Source of the DNA: Prochlorococcus marinus
Lineage (GTDB): Bacteria; Cyanobacteriota; Cyanobacteriia; PCC-6307; Cyanobiaceae
DNA length: 64,000 nt
Direction: 5' to 3'
NCBI RefSeq assembly: GCF_001180245.1
Contig: NZ_CVSV01000075.1
Coordinates: 1 to 64,000 of the forward strand
Part shown: piece after piece, positions 14,131 to 24,111 of the stretch
Numbering within the stretch: the stretch's first letter is position 1
Layout of the letters: each line of letters begins with the position of its first letter
Notes under the pieces: model-generated
What the model was told of the DNA's origin: nothing
What the model saw: the letters and a program-made list of their open reading frames with translations, nothing else
Database searches by the model: none
Translations under genes and position numbers: made by a program

Positions 14131-14511
14131 AAAAAGAGTTAATGTTTTATAAAAGTTTTTTTTTATGAATGTCTTGTCAATCTTTATTTCAAGAAAAAGT
14201 ATTTTTTAGTGGCTTTTCAAGGACAAATATATTTATTCAACAACAGATATATTTAATTGGTAAAAAAGACTACTTTTTTTGATTTACATAACTTATATAA
14301 AAACGAGTTCAATATAAGTTTCTCTGCATAATTTAAGATTTAATTTATATAAAAAATAAGAAAAAATTTACACTAACATTCTATTTAAGATAAGGGGCGC
14401 AAGCTCCGTATAAACGATTTATACAAAAACATAAAAAGTTAAATCAAGTACTGACAGATATTTAAAAAATAAATACTATAAGTCTAAATAATTTTATAGA
14501 AATTCAAATTC
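14131..14511. other. Intergenic region with tandem hairpins
   Basis: No ORF is convincing. The region is extremely AT-rich except for 14394-14424, where two perfect hairpins sit back to back about 90 bases upstream of the cupin gene. It probably contains that gene's promoter and leader. Confidence 0.5.
14394..14424 (+). promoter_or_regulatory. Two abutting hairpins, one with GNRA loop
   Basis: GGGGC-GCAA-GCTCC (14394-14407, one wobble pair, GNRA-type tetraloop) is followed with no gap by GTATAAA-CGA-TTTATAC (14408-14424, perfect 7-bp stem). Such stacked helices are typical of structured RNA leaders or small RNAs. They lie in the leader of the cupin gene at 14512. Confidence 0.45.
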
Positions 14512-14937
14512 ATGATCAAGAATTTTTTCATCGCATTAGCTTTTGCATTAATGCTTATTAATCCAAGCATTTCTATGGCTGCAGAATCTCCTGTTGATGT
14601 ACAAGAAATCTTCACCTCTTCAGAAAACATTGATGGAGATAACTTTAAATATCCAAAAGGAAAAGCTGAAATGCGTTTGATTAGAGTTGAAGTTGAAAAT
14701 GGAGCAACGATACCAATGCACTCTCATCCTGTACCTTTACTGGGCCATATTGAAAGTGGTGAATTAACGCTTGCTGAAAAGACAGGTATTAGTAAAACAT
14801 TTAAGGAAGGGGATTCATTTGTTCTCTCAGCAAATACTCCTGCTCATACAATGGCTAATAGTGGGGATTCTTCAGCCATAATGTGGGTTGCTGTAGCTTC
14901 CGCAGAAGGTGTACCTACTTTGAATCCTGAAGAATAA
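14512..14937 (+). CDS. Secreted cupin-domain protein
   Basis: A 141-residue protein with an N-terminal signal peptide (FFIALAFALMLINPSISMAA) and a single cupin-2 barrel. Cupin motif 1 is seen in IPMHSHPVPLLGHIESGELT (~residues 64-83) and motif 2 near PAHTMANSGD. The histidines should bind a metal ion in the periplasm or extracellularly. Substrate unknown. The unusual leader hairpins upstream may regulate it. Confidence 0.8.
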   Translation: MIKNFFIALAFALMLINPSISMAAESPVDVQEIFTSSENIDGDNFKYPKGKAEMRLIRVEVENGATIPMHSHPVPLLGHIESGELTLAEKTGISKTFKEGDSFVLSANTPAHTMANSGDSSAIMWVAVASAEGVPTLNPEE

Positions 14938-14963
14938 ATCAACCTTATTAACAGTAAATCTAA

Positions 14964-14991
14964 ATTAGGGAGCAATTCGCTCCTTTCTAAT
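14964..14991. terminator. Bidirectional terminator between convergent genes
   Basis: ATTAGGGAGC pairs with GCTCC-TTT-CTAAT around AATTC, ending the cupin gene (+) and overlapping the last codon of the DUF3721-like lipoprotein gene (-). Confidence 0.5.
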
Positions 14992-15199
14992 GGTTATGTT
15001 TATGCATACTGCACGGCATCCATTTATCTCCCATTTGATGAGCTCCTTCACACCCAAACTTATAAGCTTCTTTTTCAGCCTGTTTCTTTGTGTCAAATAG
15101 CGTTTGCATTTTCATTTCTTTTTCAATAGGTTTATTAGAACAACCTAATGAAAGAATTGACATAAAAAGAAAAGGGATAAAAGAAATAAAGTGTTTCAA
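14987..15199 (-). CDS. DUF3721-like lipoprotein
   Basis: A 70-residue protein with signal peptide and lipobox LSLGC (cysteine ~residue 20). The C-terminal half has the CEGAHQMGDKWMPCSMH pattern that I associate with the picocyanobacterial DUF3721 family, with cysteines and histidines in positions suited to metal binding. It ends in a His-rich tail (HKHNH). Function unknown; likely envelope-located. Confidence 0.7.
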   Translation of the reverse strand: MKHFISFIPFLFMSILSLGCSNKPIEKEMKMQTLFDTKKQAEKEAYKFGCEGAHQMGDKWMPCSMHKHNH

Positions 15200-15281
15200 A
15201 ATTAATTAATTACTCAATGAAGTTTAATATTAAATATCTTTGGAAATATTTTAAAAGCTAATTTATTTACATCATTAATCT

Positions 15282-15300
15282 TGATTGACACTCTATCTAA
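15282..15300 (+). repeat. Diverged copy of the 20-bp motif
   Basis: TGATTGACACTCTATCTAA differs from the motif at 2951 and 15505 by two bases. Its TATCTAA pairs with a downstream TTAGATA to form a 7-bp hairpin. It lies ~80 bases upstream of the ORF at 15381. Confidence 0.35.
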
Positions 15301-15380
15301 CCCTACTTTTTTAGATAAAGTACCTATATTTTTTTATTGATTTAAAAGTTATTATTTTTGCAAATAACAGGATTAAAAAA

Positions 15381-15503
15381 ATGATGAAACTTGCGATCAT
15401 TTTCTTACCAATTATCTTTGCACTTATATGGGCTCTTTTTATTGGGTTAAGAATAAATAGAGTAGAAACTAGAGATGGAAAGAGAAAATTAGTTAATTAT
15501 TAA
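15381..15503 (+). CDS. Small membrane protein (PsbY-like in shape)
   Basis: A 40-residue protein with one N-terminal transmembrane helix (LAIIFLPIIFALIWALFIGL) and a basic tail. In size and layout it resembles single-span photosystem II subunits such as PsbY, but no diagnostic residues prove this. The 20-bp repeat begins one base after its stop codon. Confidence 0.5.
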   Translation: MMKLAIIFLPIIFALIWALFIGLRINRVETRDGKRKLVNY

Positions 15504-15504
15504 T

Positions 15505-15524
15505 TGATTGACAGTCGATCTAAA
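15505..15524 (+). repeat. 20-bp near-palindromic repeat, copy 2
   Basis: Identical to 2951-2970. As with copy 1 it sits just downstream of a small membrane-protein gene and upstream of another small gene (15550). Confidence 0.55.
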
Positions 15525-15549
15525 ATAAAAGGCAATTAGTGTTTTTTTT

Positions 15550-15813
15550 ATGAACACACTTATCATTTCTACTTTTAGCTGCACATTTGAAGAATTTAAA
15601 AATGATGTAACAACATTATTTCTTGAAGAAATGTGCAAAGATTTTGTGACTGACTATGAGTTCGTAAAAGTCAATGACCACAAATCTCATTTATTAATGA
15701 ACTGTACTGACTTAGAAAAATTAGGAGCAGAAATGGAATCGCCTTTTGCAAAGGAATGGGATAAAAAAAATAATTGTAATGATACTGTCTATTCAATTGA
15801 ACTTGTTGGATGA
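15550..15813 (+). CDS. Conserved hypothetical protein, possibly DUF3764
   Basis: An 87-residue soluble protein with three or four cysteines. It begins MNTLIISTFSCTFEEFKNDV, contains DYEFVKVNDHKSHLLMNC, and ends YSIELVG. The alternating strand/helix order and a C-terminal strand suggest a small ferredoxin-like or dimeric alpha-beta barrel fold, and I tentatively place it near the picocyanobacterial DUF3764 proteins. The next ORF begins immediately downstream. Confidence 0.6.
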   Translation: MNTLIISTFSCTFEEFKNDVTTLFLEEMCKDFVTDYEFVKVNDHKSHLLMNCTDLEKLGAEMESPFAKEWDKKNNCNDTVYSIELVG

Positions 15814-15814
15814 T

Positions 15815-15964
15815 ATGAAACGCTTACTAATCCCGCCACTGTTCAAACTATTCAGAACGAGGACTTTCCTTTCTTCACTAAATCAAAATACCTGCCCTGT
15901 TTTAGATTCAGATGAGATAAAAAAACAAGAGCAGAAAGAAGCTATTGAAAAGTTATATCCATAA
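15815..15964 (+). CDS. Small hypothetical protein
   Basis: A 49-residue ORF starting one base after the stop of the previous gene. It begins MKRLLIPPLFKLFRTRTFLS and ends with an acidic/basic helix (KKQEQKEAIEKLYP). The tight spacing argues for cotranslation with 15550-15813. No family recognised. Confidence 0.4.
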   Translation: MKRLLIPPLFKLFRTRTFLSSLNQNTCPVLDSDEIKKQEQKEAIEKLYP

Positions 15965-16493
15965 AATTTCAGCAGAAATTTATTAGTTCATATTTAAAGC
16001 TTTAGAACGATCGTATGTCCCCTATACCACCCACCATTTCCCTAAATAGAGACTTTATGGATAATAAATTTATACTTAAAAAGTTTGTATAACACGTCCT
16101 TCAAACCTTAAAAATCGCCGAGATCCCTTCTTATGTCTGAAGAAAATTTTTGGCTCCAGAAGCAGCTTAAGCATTAAGTACGTAGTTCTACAGAGAGAGC
16201 ATTCAACTTAGTCTATGACTGGGTTTTACATACTGAACTGGTATAGACTTGCAAATCTGCTGGTATAGAAGACTCTCTCATTTCCCAAAAAGCATTACAA
16301 ATAGTAGGTTTATTAATTACAAAAAAAAGTTTACTTTGAGCGATCTGTTTCTATATTTTTCCCAAACTTTCTTCGACTAATATTGTTCGATAAACTAAAC
16401 AAAACGCTTTGGATTTAGCTTACTTTCGAAAAAGTTAACAAAATGCCATACCAGCACCATACCAGCAGCACTATTTCCCGCAAATTATAGACT
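15965..16493. other. Decayed intergenic region
   Basis: No intact gene. It holds a 25-residue ORF at 16015-16092, a probable pseudogene (16133-16339), two CTGGTATAG copies (around 16239 and 16259) and two inverted copies of the same word in CATACCAGCACCATACCAGC (around 16446). The mixture of higher-GC words and broken frames suggests a remnant of inserted DNA. Confidence 0.45.
16133..16339 (+). pseudogene. Possible pseudogene with two in-frame stops
   Basis: One frame reads as protein from ATG 16133 to TGA 16339 but is broken by TAA after residue 14 and TAG after residue 37. The pieces MSEENFWLQKQLKH, SSTERAFNLVYDWVLHTEL and SAGIEDSLISQKALQIVGLL have normal protein composition. Parent family not recognised. 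Confidence 0.3.
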
Positions 16494-16952
16494 ATGACTG
16501 AAATTAATTACTGGCTAATGAAAAGTGAGCCTGAAGCTTACAGCATAGATACTTTAAAAAATGACGGTGTAACTTTATGGGATGGAATAAGAAATTATCA
16601 GGCTCGAAATTTTATGAGAAAAATGAATAAAGGAGATAAAGTTTTTTTCTATCATTCGAATTGTAAACCCCCAGGTATTGTCGGGCTTATGGAGATAATA
16701 GATCTAAATATTGTTGATCCAACTCAATTTGATCAAGATTCAAAATATTTTGATCCAAAATCGAAACCTGGTAATCCGAGATGGGATTGTGTAAAAGTTA
16801 AATACATTTCTAAATCAAATAAGATTTTAAGTTTACCTGAATTAAAGATTTTATTTAATGAGGATGAGTTATTAGTCGTAAAAAAAGGAAATAGATTATC
16901 TATATTACCTGTCAGAAATGACATTGCAAAAATACTACTAGAAAAAATATAA
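16494..16952 (+). CDS. EVE-domain protein
   Basis: A 152-residue protein covering one EVE domain. It begins NYWLMKSEPEAYSIDTL and has the diagnostic WDGIRNYQARNFMRKM (~residue 30) and KVFFYHSN (~residue 48). EVE domains belong to the PUA-like group and bind modified nucleotides in RNA or DNA. Its length matches stand-alone bacterial members. The precise target of bacterial EVE proteins is unsettled. Confidence 0.9.
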   Translation: MTEINYWLMKSEPEAYSIDTLKNDGVTLWDGIRNYQARNFMRKMNKGDKVFFYHSNCKPPGIVGLMEIIDLNIVDPTQFDQDSKYFDPKSKPGNPRWDCVKVKYISKSNKILSLPELKILFNEDELLVVKKGNRLSILPVRNDIAKILLEKI

Positions 16953-16958
16953 AAATTT

Positions 16959-17210
16959 TTAATCCTCAAAATTCATTGAAAACATATTGCCAATATAGAG
17001 TCTCGTTAAATCCCTATTTTGAAATCCTTTTTGCATCAAAAATCCTGCAATAGCAGCTTGTAGTATTCTGTATTGATCCCAGTTAGGATGCTCCTCAACG
17101 AATTCTTTCATAGCCTTTTGAAGATTTTCTTGAAGTTCACATTTAAAACTTATTACTTCATCTTTATGATTTAATACTTTTGAATTTTCGTCGTAATTTA
17201 ACTTTTGCAT
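16959..17210 (-). CDS. DUF2811 family protein
   Basis: An 83-residue protein from ATG 17210; an alternative ATG at 17285 would add 25 residues of low-complexity sequence outside the domain. The core FKCELQENLQKAMKEFVEEH then PNWDQYRILQAAIAGFL matches the small cyanobacterial DUF2811 family. It resembles a ribbon-helix-helix or short helical protein. Function unknown. Confidence 0.7.
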   Translation of the reverse strand: MQKLNYDENSKVLNHKDEVISFKCELQENLQKAMKEFVEEHPNWDQYRILQAAIAGFLMQKGFQNRDLTRLYIGNMFSMNFED

Positions 17211-17407
17211 ATTGAAAAAACTTTTTTGAAATTTGAATCTACAAGATGTAGTTTTCTCCAAAATTAATAAATCGTCAACAAGCATTATTAAGAGATAGTC
17301 TCAGGTTATAGAATAATGAGAATTTAGTCATGATCAAGGAAGTCATGGAAATTAATTTTGGAAAATAAAATCTTACTTGAATATAAAGATTTATATAAAA
17401 TCAGGAG

Positions 17408-17471
17408 TTTTCCACATGCTTTAGATCATCAGATATTTTTTAAAAAAATACTGTGGAAAAGTTGTGAATAA
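17408..17471. promoter_or_regulatory. Cluster of three DnaA boxes
   Basis: TTTTCCACA (17408-17416), its exact inverse TGTGGAAAA (17452-17460) and TGTGAATAA (17463-17471; reverse TTATTCACA) match cyanobacterial and general DnaA-box consensus. The 35 bases between the first two are AT-only-rich (ATATTTTTTAAAAAAATA), like an unwinding element. The genes on both sides run the same way, so this need not be an origin; it could titrate DnaA or regulate the DUF2811 gene. Confidence 0.5.
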
Positions 17472-17523
17472 TTTTTTTTAGGAGGGGGAAATATTTTCTA
17501 AAATTTCCAATTTTATTTATCTT

Positions 17524-17895
17524 TTAATCCATTGATTCCCACATGTTTTTTATTTCATAAAATAAATTTTGTGCTATTGGTATCGGCCAATACATTTCGA
17601 AGGATCTAGTTTGATCTTGGCTTTCAAAAACGAACCTTAAACTCCATTCATTCCTTTTCCCCTCTAACTGAATATACCAAGGAAGTTTTTCTAATTCTAA
17701 AGTAATTGATTCTTCATCCATTAGTTGATCATTGATAACTAATAATTGTTCATTAATTCTTAAGAGTAGAAGGTAGAGTGAATAGAATTCATTTTTTTGT
17801 AACTCGATTGACCAATTGTCAACACCAATTAAAAAGCAATATTTGCCTTTTTTAAAATCTTTAAGTAATCTCCATCCTTTTTGGTCTTTTACCAA
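17524..17895 (-). CDS. DUF1818 family protein
   Basis: A 123-residue protein of the cyanobacteria-specific DUF1818 family: GWRLLKDFKKGKY at the start, GVDNWSIELQKNEF, then LMDEESITLELE and SLRFVF followed by MYWP. It starts two bases after rpoZ ends, so the two are cotranscribed. Function unknown. Confidence 0.8.
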   Translation of the reverse strand: MVKDQKGWRLLKDFKKGKYCFLIGVDNWSIELQKNEFYSLYLLLLRINEQLLVINDQLMDEESITLELEKLPWYIQLEGKRNEWSLRFVFESQDQTRSFEMYWPIPIAQNLFYEIKNMWESMD

Positions 17896-17897
17896 AA

Positions 17898-18134
17898 TTA
17901 GCCTGGAAGTAAATCTGGTTGATCTTGTTCATCGCTTAGTTCAATAATTGACCTTTGGACGGGTTTAATACTTGACTCCTCTAATAAGCCATCAAAATCA
18001 TCAAAACGTCTCTGTTTAGCTCTGAAAGCAATTTTCACTGTAGTTAAATATCTATTAGTTGATTTTCTTATCAAGCTCTCACCTCTCTTTGCAAGATCAT
18101 TAGAATCTATTCCTGGGTTATTAGATATGTTCAT
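17898..18134 (-). CDS. rpoZ: RNA polymerase omega subunit
   Basis: A 78-residue omega subunit of the cyanobacterial type. The conserved [20 protein letters not shown] (~residues 14-33) and [15 protein letters not shown] are present, with the acidic C-terminal [12 protein letters not shown] typical of marine cyanobacteria. It aids assembly of the core enzyme around beta'. First gene of a two-gene unit with DUF1818; divergent from the Hsp70 gene. Confidence 0.93.
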   Translation of the reverse strand: MNISNNPGIDSNDLAKRGESLIRKSTNRYLTTVKIAFRAKQRRFDDFDGLLEESSIKPVQRSIIELSDEQDQPDLLPG

Positions 18135-18231
18135 TAAAAAAAATTTTTACTATAAAATGTATTTTACAGTTTATTCGACCGTTTCAAACCATAAATTACA
18201 AAAAGAACTTAATTGATTTAAATAATTTCAT

Positions 18232-19800
18232 ATGGAAGAAAGTTTATCTGGAACACTTGCTATTGATTTAGGGAACACTAATACTGTTGTAGCTTTTCAA
18301 GATCAAAAAGATATAAATTCTGTTTTAGTTGAAATACCTAATATTACATCTTCTCCAGGAGTTATTCCTTCAGTAGTTTGGTTCGAGGAACCTTCAAAGA
18401 TTGCAAAAATTGGCATTAGTGCTCTTGAGATGAGGGATAACTCAAATTCTGATTTATTTTTTCATTCGAACTTTAAAAGATTAATTGGAAATTCTATTGA
18501 AAAAAATAACCAAAAAAATATCTTAAACCCTAATGAATGTGGCGAAAAATTTTTTCAAATTTTGTGGGCAAACATTCCGCACAAGTATGAGATCAAAAGA
18601 CTTGTTTTAACTGCTCCAATAGATACATACAAGGGGTACAGAGAATGGTTAGTTAACCTTTGCGAGGATATATCTGTAGATGAAATAGCTCTTGTTGATG
18701 AGCCTACTGCGGCAAGTTTAGGAATAAATGTACCATTTGGCTCAAAAATTATGACATTAGATATTGGAGGAAGTACAGTCGATATGAATATAGTCAAAAT
18801 AGAAGGGGGAGAAGGAAAATCTGGTCCAATAGCTGAACTATTAAAATTTAAAGGTAATGATGTAAGCTCAATTTCAAAACAAAAAATAAGATGTGCTGAG
18901 ATAATTGGGAAAACAGGCTCAAAAATTGGTGGGAAAGATATTGATCAATGGATAGTTGATTACTTTATTCCAGGTAATAATAATATTAATAATCTTTCAA
19001 AGGCAGAAAAAATAAAATGTAAATTAAGCTCATCTGTAATCAAATATGAAAATAAATATCCAATTAAATTATTTACTGAACAAAATAAAGAAAATGACTT
19101 TTACCTAAGTAAAGAGATATTTGAGAAAATACTCATTTCCAATAATCTTCTTAAACACCTTAACTCTTTACTAAAAGATTTATTAAATCAAGCAAGAGGT
19201 AAATTTTGCACAGTTGAAGACTTAAATGCAATTGTTTTGGTTGGTGGAGGAACTCAAATACCATTGATTAAGGAATGGATAACAAAAAAAATTCCAAAAA
19301 TTCAAATAAAGTCGCCACCACCTATTGAATCAATAGCTTTGGGAGCTTTAGCAATGACCCCAGGGGTAAAAATTAAAGACATATTAAACAAAGGATTATC
19401 TATAAGATTATTTAATAAAAGAGAGCAAAAACACTTTTGGCATCCTATTTTTTGCAAAGGTCAAACCTGGCCAACTGAAACACCCTTTAAACTGATCCTA
19501 CAAGCTAGTAAAAAGAATCAAAAAATATTCGAAATAATAATTGGAGAGACACAAAAAGAAAGAGCATATGATGTTATTTATGAAAATGGATTGCCAAAGT
19601 TATCAGAGATTCAAGATGAAGAAGAAATTATAAAATGGGACAAAAAACCACTTGAGATAGTTTTAAAAAATAAATCTAATCTTGGAGAAGACACCTTAAA
19701 ACTTTTTTTTAAAATTACGAAAAATGCTGATTTATCAGTAAAGTGTTTCGATGTTAATGATGAATTTTTTGGAGAATATAATTTAGGGAATATCTTCTGA
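18232..19800 (+). CDS. Hsp70/DnaK-family protein (divergent)
   Basis: A 522-residue Hsp70 relative. The ATPase motifs are recognisable but altered: phosphate-1 LAIDLGNTNTVVAF, phosphate-2 MTLDIGGSTVDMNIV (~residue 180), adenosine VLVGGGTQIPLIKEW (~residue 335). It is ~110 residues shorter than DnaK, and the C-terminal lid and acidic tail are missing. The substrate-binding region is diverged. It is therefore a specialised paralogue, not the main DnaK. Divergently placed from rpoZ. Confidence 0.85.
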   Translation: MEESLSGTLAIDLGNTNTVVAFQDQKDINSVLVEIPNITSSPGVIPSVVWFEEPSKIAKIGISALEMRDNSNSDLFFHSNFKRLIGNSIEKNNQKNILNPNECGEKFFQILWANIPHKYEIKRLVLTAPIDTYKGYREWLVNLCEDISVDEIALVDEPTAASLGINVPFGSKIMTLDIGGSTVDMNIVKIEGGEGKSGPIAELLKFKGNDVSSISKQKIRCAEIIGKTGSKIGGKDIDQWIVDYFIPGNNNINNLSKAEKIKCKLSSSVIKYENKYPIKLFTEQNKENDFYLSKEIFEKILISNNLLKHLNSLLKDLLNQARGKFCTVEDLNAIVLVGGGTQIPLIKEWITKKIPKIQIKSPPPIESIALGALAMTPGVKIKDILNKGLSIRLFNKREQKHFWHPIFCKGQTWPTETPFKLILQASKKNQKIFEIIIGETQKERAYDVIYENGLPKLSEIQDEEEIIKWDKKPLEIVLKNKSNLGEDTLKLFFKITKNADLSVKCFDVNDEFFGEYNLGNIF

Positions 19801-19807
19801 AAAATAG

Positions 19808-20344
19808 CTATTCAAGAAAAACTCCTTCTTCATTATCAACATTATTTAAACGTAAACTAATACTTTCAATTTTACTGGTTGGCACCTTTTTACCACAAAA
19901 ATCTGGTTGAATAGGTAATTCTCTATGACCTCTATCTACCATTACTAATAACATCACTCTTTGAGGTCTGCCCCATGAGTACAAAGCATCCATTGCAGCT
20001 CTAATTGTTCTACCTGTGTAAATTACATCATCTATTAAAAGAATTTCTTGTTTCTCAATAGGAGTTGGAATATCTGCTGCTTGTATTAGGCGAGTTCCAA
20101 CTCTATTTTGGTCATCTCTATAAAAAGTTGGATCAATTGTTCCTTTTCTAACTCTTAAACCTGTTTTAGAGAATAATTCCTTTTCTAGCACTTCGGTCAG
20201 CTCTATTCCTCTAGTCGGGATGCCAACCAATAGAAGGTTATCTAGTTTTTTTACTTTTTCGATAATTTCGCAAGCTAAACGCGAAATAGTTTTTCTAAGC
20301 TCAACTTCAGTAAGTATTACGATCTTTTTTGTCTTCTTGGACAT
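19808..20344 (-). CDS. pyrR: Bifunctional PyrR (pyr regulator / uracil phosphoribosyltransferase)
   Basis: A 178-residue PRTase. The PRPP-binding loop is ILLIDDVIYTGRTIRAAMDA (~residue 98-117), with GIPTRGIELTEVL near residue 42 and the C-terminal VDRGHRELPIQPDF. PyrR regulates pyrimidine genes by RNA attenuation in other bacteria and has weak UPRTase activity. Not next to pyrimidine genes here. Convergent with the Hsp70 gene. Confidence 0.9.
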   Translation of the reverse strand: MSKKTKKIVILTEVELRKTISRLACEIIEKVKKLDNLLLVGIPTRGIELTEVLEKELFSKTGLRVRKGTIDPTFYRDDQNRVGTRLIQAADIPTPIEKQEILLIDDVIYTGRTIRAAMDALYSWGRPQRVMLLVMVDRGHRELPIQPDFCGKKVPTSKIESISLRLNNVDNEEGVFLE

Positions 20345-20481
20345 GATTTATCAAGAAATAAAATTAATCTAATATTTTCATAAATTAGCAAAAGCTAACT
20401 ATATTAAATATAAATTGTTAAAGGGTAACGTTTGCAGCTAAATTTAATGTTAGATCAGTTAACTATGAATTTGATCTAAAT

Positions 20482-22104
20482 ATGTCAAAGATTAGCAGCA
20501 AAAATATAAAAAGATTAAGTGTTCCTCAGAGCCCTGTAGTTCTTGCAATACTAGATGGATGGGGATATCGAAAAGAAATATCAGATAATGCTATAAAAAA
20601 TGCCAGTACGCCAATCATGGATTCATTATGGCATGCTTACCCCCATACCCTTATAAGTGCTAGTGGATCTGATGTAGGCCTCCCAGATGGTCAAATGGGC
20701 AATTCAGAAGTAGGGCACCTTACCATTGGTTCGGGAAGAATAATACAACAAGAACTTGTAAGGATTTCAAATATTGTAAAAAATAATCAATTAGGCTTGG
20801 TAAATGAGTTAAAAGAGATGGCTGATTCATTAAAGAAAAATAATTCTACTTTGCATATCATGGGATTATGTTCTGATGGAGGAGTTCATAGTCATATCGA
20901 TCACTTATTAGGTTTAATAAAATGGGCATCTGATAATAAACTTAAAAAAGTTGCAATCCATATTATTACTGATGGAAGAGACACACCTGCAAAAAGTGCC
21001 TTGAAATATCTAAATCAAATAGAATCATGTATAAAAAAATTCAACGTAGGCGAAATAGCTTCCATATGCGGAAGATACTGGATGATGGATAGAAATCTTT
21101 TATGGGAGAGAACAGAAAAAGCATATTCTAATTTGACTGATCCTGATATTCAAATAACAAATATTTCTCCTAATGATTACATAGAAAAAAGTTATGCAAA
21201 AAAAATAACCGATGAATTTATAGAGCCCATACGAATGTCTGAAAACTATCTTAAAGATGGGGATAGTTTGATTTGCTTTAACTTTCGTCCAGATAGAGCA
21301 AGACAAATAGTCAAATCCCTTTCTGTCAGTGAATTCACAGACTTTGAAAGGAAAAAATATCCAAATCTAGATTTTGTTACTTTTACTCAATATGATCCGA
21401 ACTTTCCCGTTAAAGTTGCATTTCCTCCTGAATCACTCAACAATTTTATAGGCCAAATAGTTTCCGAAAACGGACTTAAACAATACAGAACGGCGGAAAC
21501 TGAAAAATATCCTCACGTAACATATTTTTTCAATGGAGGAGTTGAAATACCTTTACCTGGAGAAGAGAGACATCTGATTCCATCTCCAAGAGTCGCAACT
21601 TATGATATGGAACCCGAAATGTCTGCGGAAGAATTAACTATTAGTTGCTCTAAAGCAATTAAAAGCGGGAATTATGCTTTTGTTGTGATCAATTTTGCCA
21701 ATCCTGATATGGTTGGTCATACAGGCAATATGGATGCAACAATTAAAGCTATAGAAAAAGTAGATAAATGTGTAGGTCAAATAGTTAATGCTACTGGAGA
21801 AATGGGCGGGAGCATAGTTATTACAGCCGATCATGGTAACGCAGAGGTAATGAAAGGATCTGAAGGAGAACCATGGACAGCACACACAATAAATAAAGTT
21901 CCATTAATTTTGATTGAAGGTGAAAAAAGAAAAATACCAAATATGGGAAATGAAATTAATTTAAGAGAAAACGCGGGCTTAGCAGATATTGCTCCCACTT
22001 TATTGCAATTATTAAATCTACCAATACCAAGAGAAATGACAGGTAAATCGCTTATTCAAGAAATTGAATTGAAGGGTTATAATAAGGTGGTTCAACACGT
22101 TTAA
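20482..22104 (+). CDS. gpmI: 2,3-bisphosphoglycerate-independent phosphoglycerate mutase
   Basis: A 540-residue iPGM, normal length. The metal-binding start [12 protein letters not shown], the catalytic serine in [17 protein letters not shown] (~residue 75), [12 protein letters not shown] and the alkaline-phosphatase-type metal site TADHGNAE (~residue 455) are intact. It interconverts 3- and 2-phosphoglycerate in glycolysis. The secG gene follows 23 bases later and is likely cotranscribed. Confidence 0.96.
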   Translation: MSKISSKNIKRLSVPQSPVVLAILDGWGYRKEISDNAIKNASTPIMDSLWHAYPHTLISASGSDVGLPDGQMGNSEVGHLTIGSGRIIQQELVRISNIVKNNQLGLVNELKEMADSLKKNNSTLHIMGLCSDGGVHSHIDHLLGLIKWASDNKLKKVAIHIITDGRDTPAKSALKYLNQIESCIKKFNVGEIASICGRYWMMDRNLLWERTEKAYSNLTDPDIQITNISPNDYIEKSYAKKITDEFIEPIRMSENYLKDGDSLICFNFRPDRARQIVKSLSVSEFTDFERKKYPNLDFVTFTQYDPNFPVKVAFPPESLNNFIGQIVSENGLKQYRTAETEKYPHVTYFFNGGVEIPLPGEERHLIPSPRVATYDMEPEMSAEELTISCSKAIKSGNYAFVVINFANPDMVGHTGNMDATIKAIEKVDKCVGQIVNATGEMGGSIVITADHGNAEVMKGSEGEPWTAHTINKVPLILIEGEKRKIPNMGNEINLRENAGLADIAPTLLQLLNLPIPREMTGKSLIQEIELKGYNKVVQHV

Positions 22105-22127
22105 AGTCAATAAAAGTTTTTTAAGCA

Positions 22128-22355
22128 ATGATTCAAATTATTAGTTGGATTTGGGTATTTTCTGGAGTTCTTCTCATTCTCTTAGTTTTACTTCATAGTC
22201 CTAAAGGTGATGGAATGGGAGGAATAGCCGCCAGTGGAAGCTCTATGTTCAACAGCGCAAGTAGTGCAGAAGCCTCTCTAAACAAAATAACTTGGACTTT
22301 TTTAGTGATATTTTTGTCTCTAGCAATTATTCTTAGCGCTGGTTGGATTTCGTAA
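22128..22355 (+). CDS. secG: Preprotein translocase subunit SecG
   Basis: A 75-residue membrane protein with two transmembrane helices and the SecG hallmark between them, HSPKGDGMGG then a Ser/Ala-rich loop. It stabilises the SecYEG channel. Downstream of gpmI in the same unit, ended by the terminator at 22365-22397. Confidence 0.93.
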   Translation: MIQIISWIWVFSGVLLILLVLLHSPKGDGMGGIAASGSSMFNSASSAEASLNKITWTFLVIFLSLAIILSAGWIS

Positions 22356-22364
22356 AAGTTCAAT

Positions 22365-22397
22365 AAAAAAAGGGACCATTTTTAATGATCCCTTTTA
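22365..22397. terminator. Bidirectional terminator between secG and groEL
   Basis: AAAAGGGACCATT pairs with AATGATCCCTTTT (one mismatch) around a T-rich loop, with A- and T-runs on both sides. It suits termination of the convergent secG and groEL transcripts. Confidence 0.7.
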
Positions 22398-22422
22398 AAA
22401 ATTTACTAAAAACTATTGTTAG

Positions 22423-24087
<1,665 letters not shown>

Positions 24088-24111
24088 TTAATAATTTTTG
24101 AAACAAATATT

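Noticed and set aside
15746..15964. 72-residue version of the ORF at 15815
   Set aside because: The longer start lies inside the 15550-15813 gene; the ATG at 15815, one base after that gene's stop, fits operon spacing better.
17286..17523. Main chromosomal origin
   Set aside because: Three DnaA boxes are present, but no dnaA/dnaN neighbour or strand switch supports an oriC; kept only as a DnaA-box cluster.
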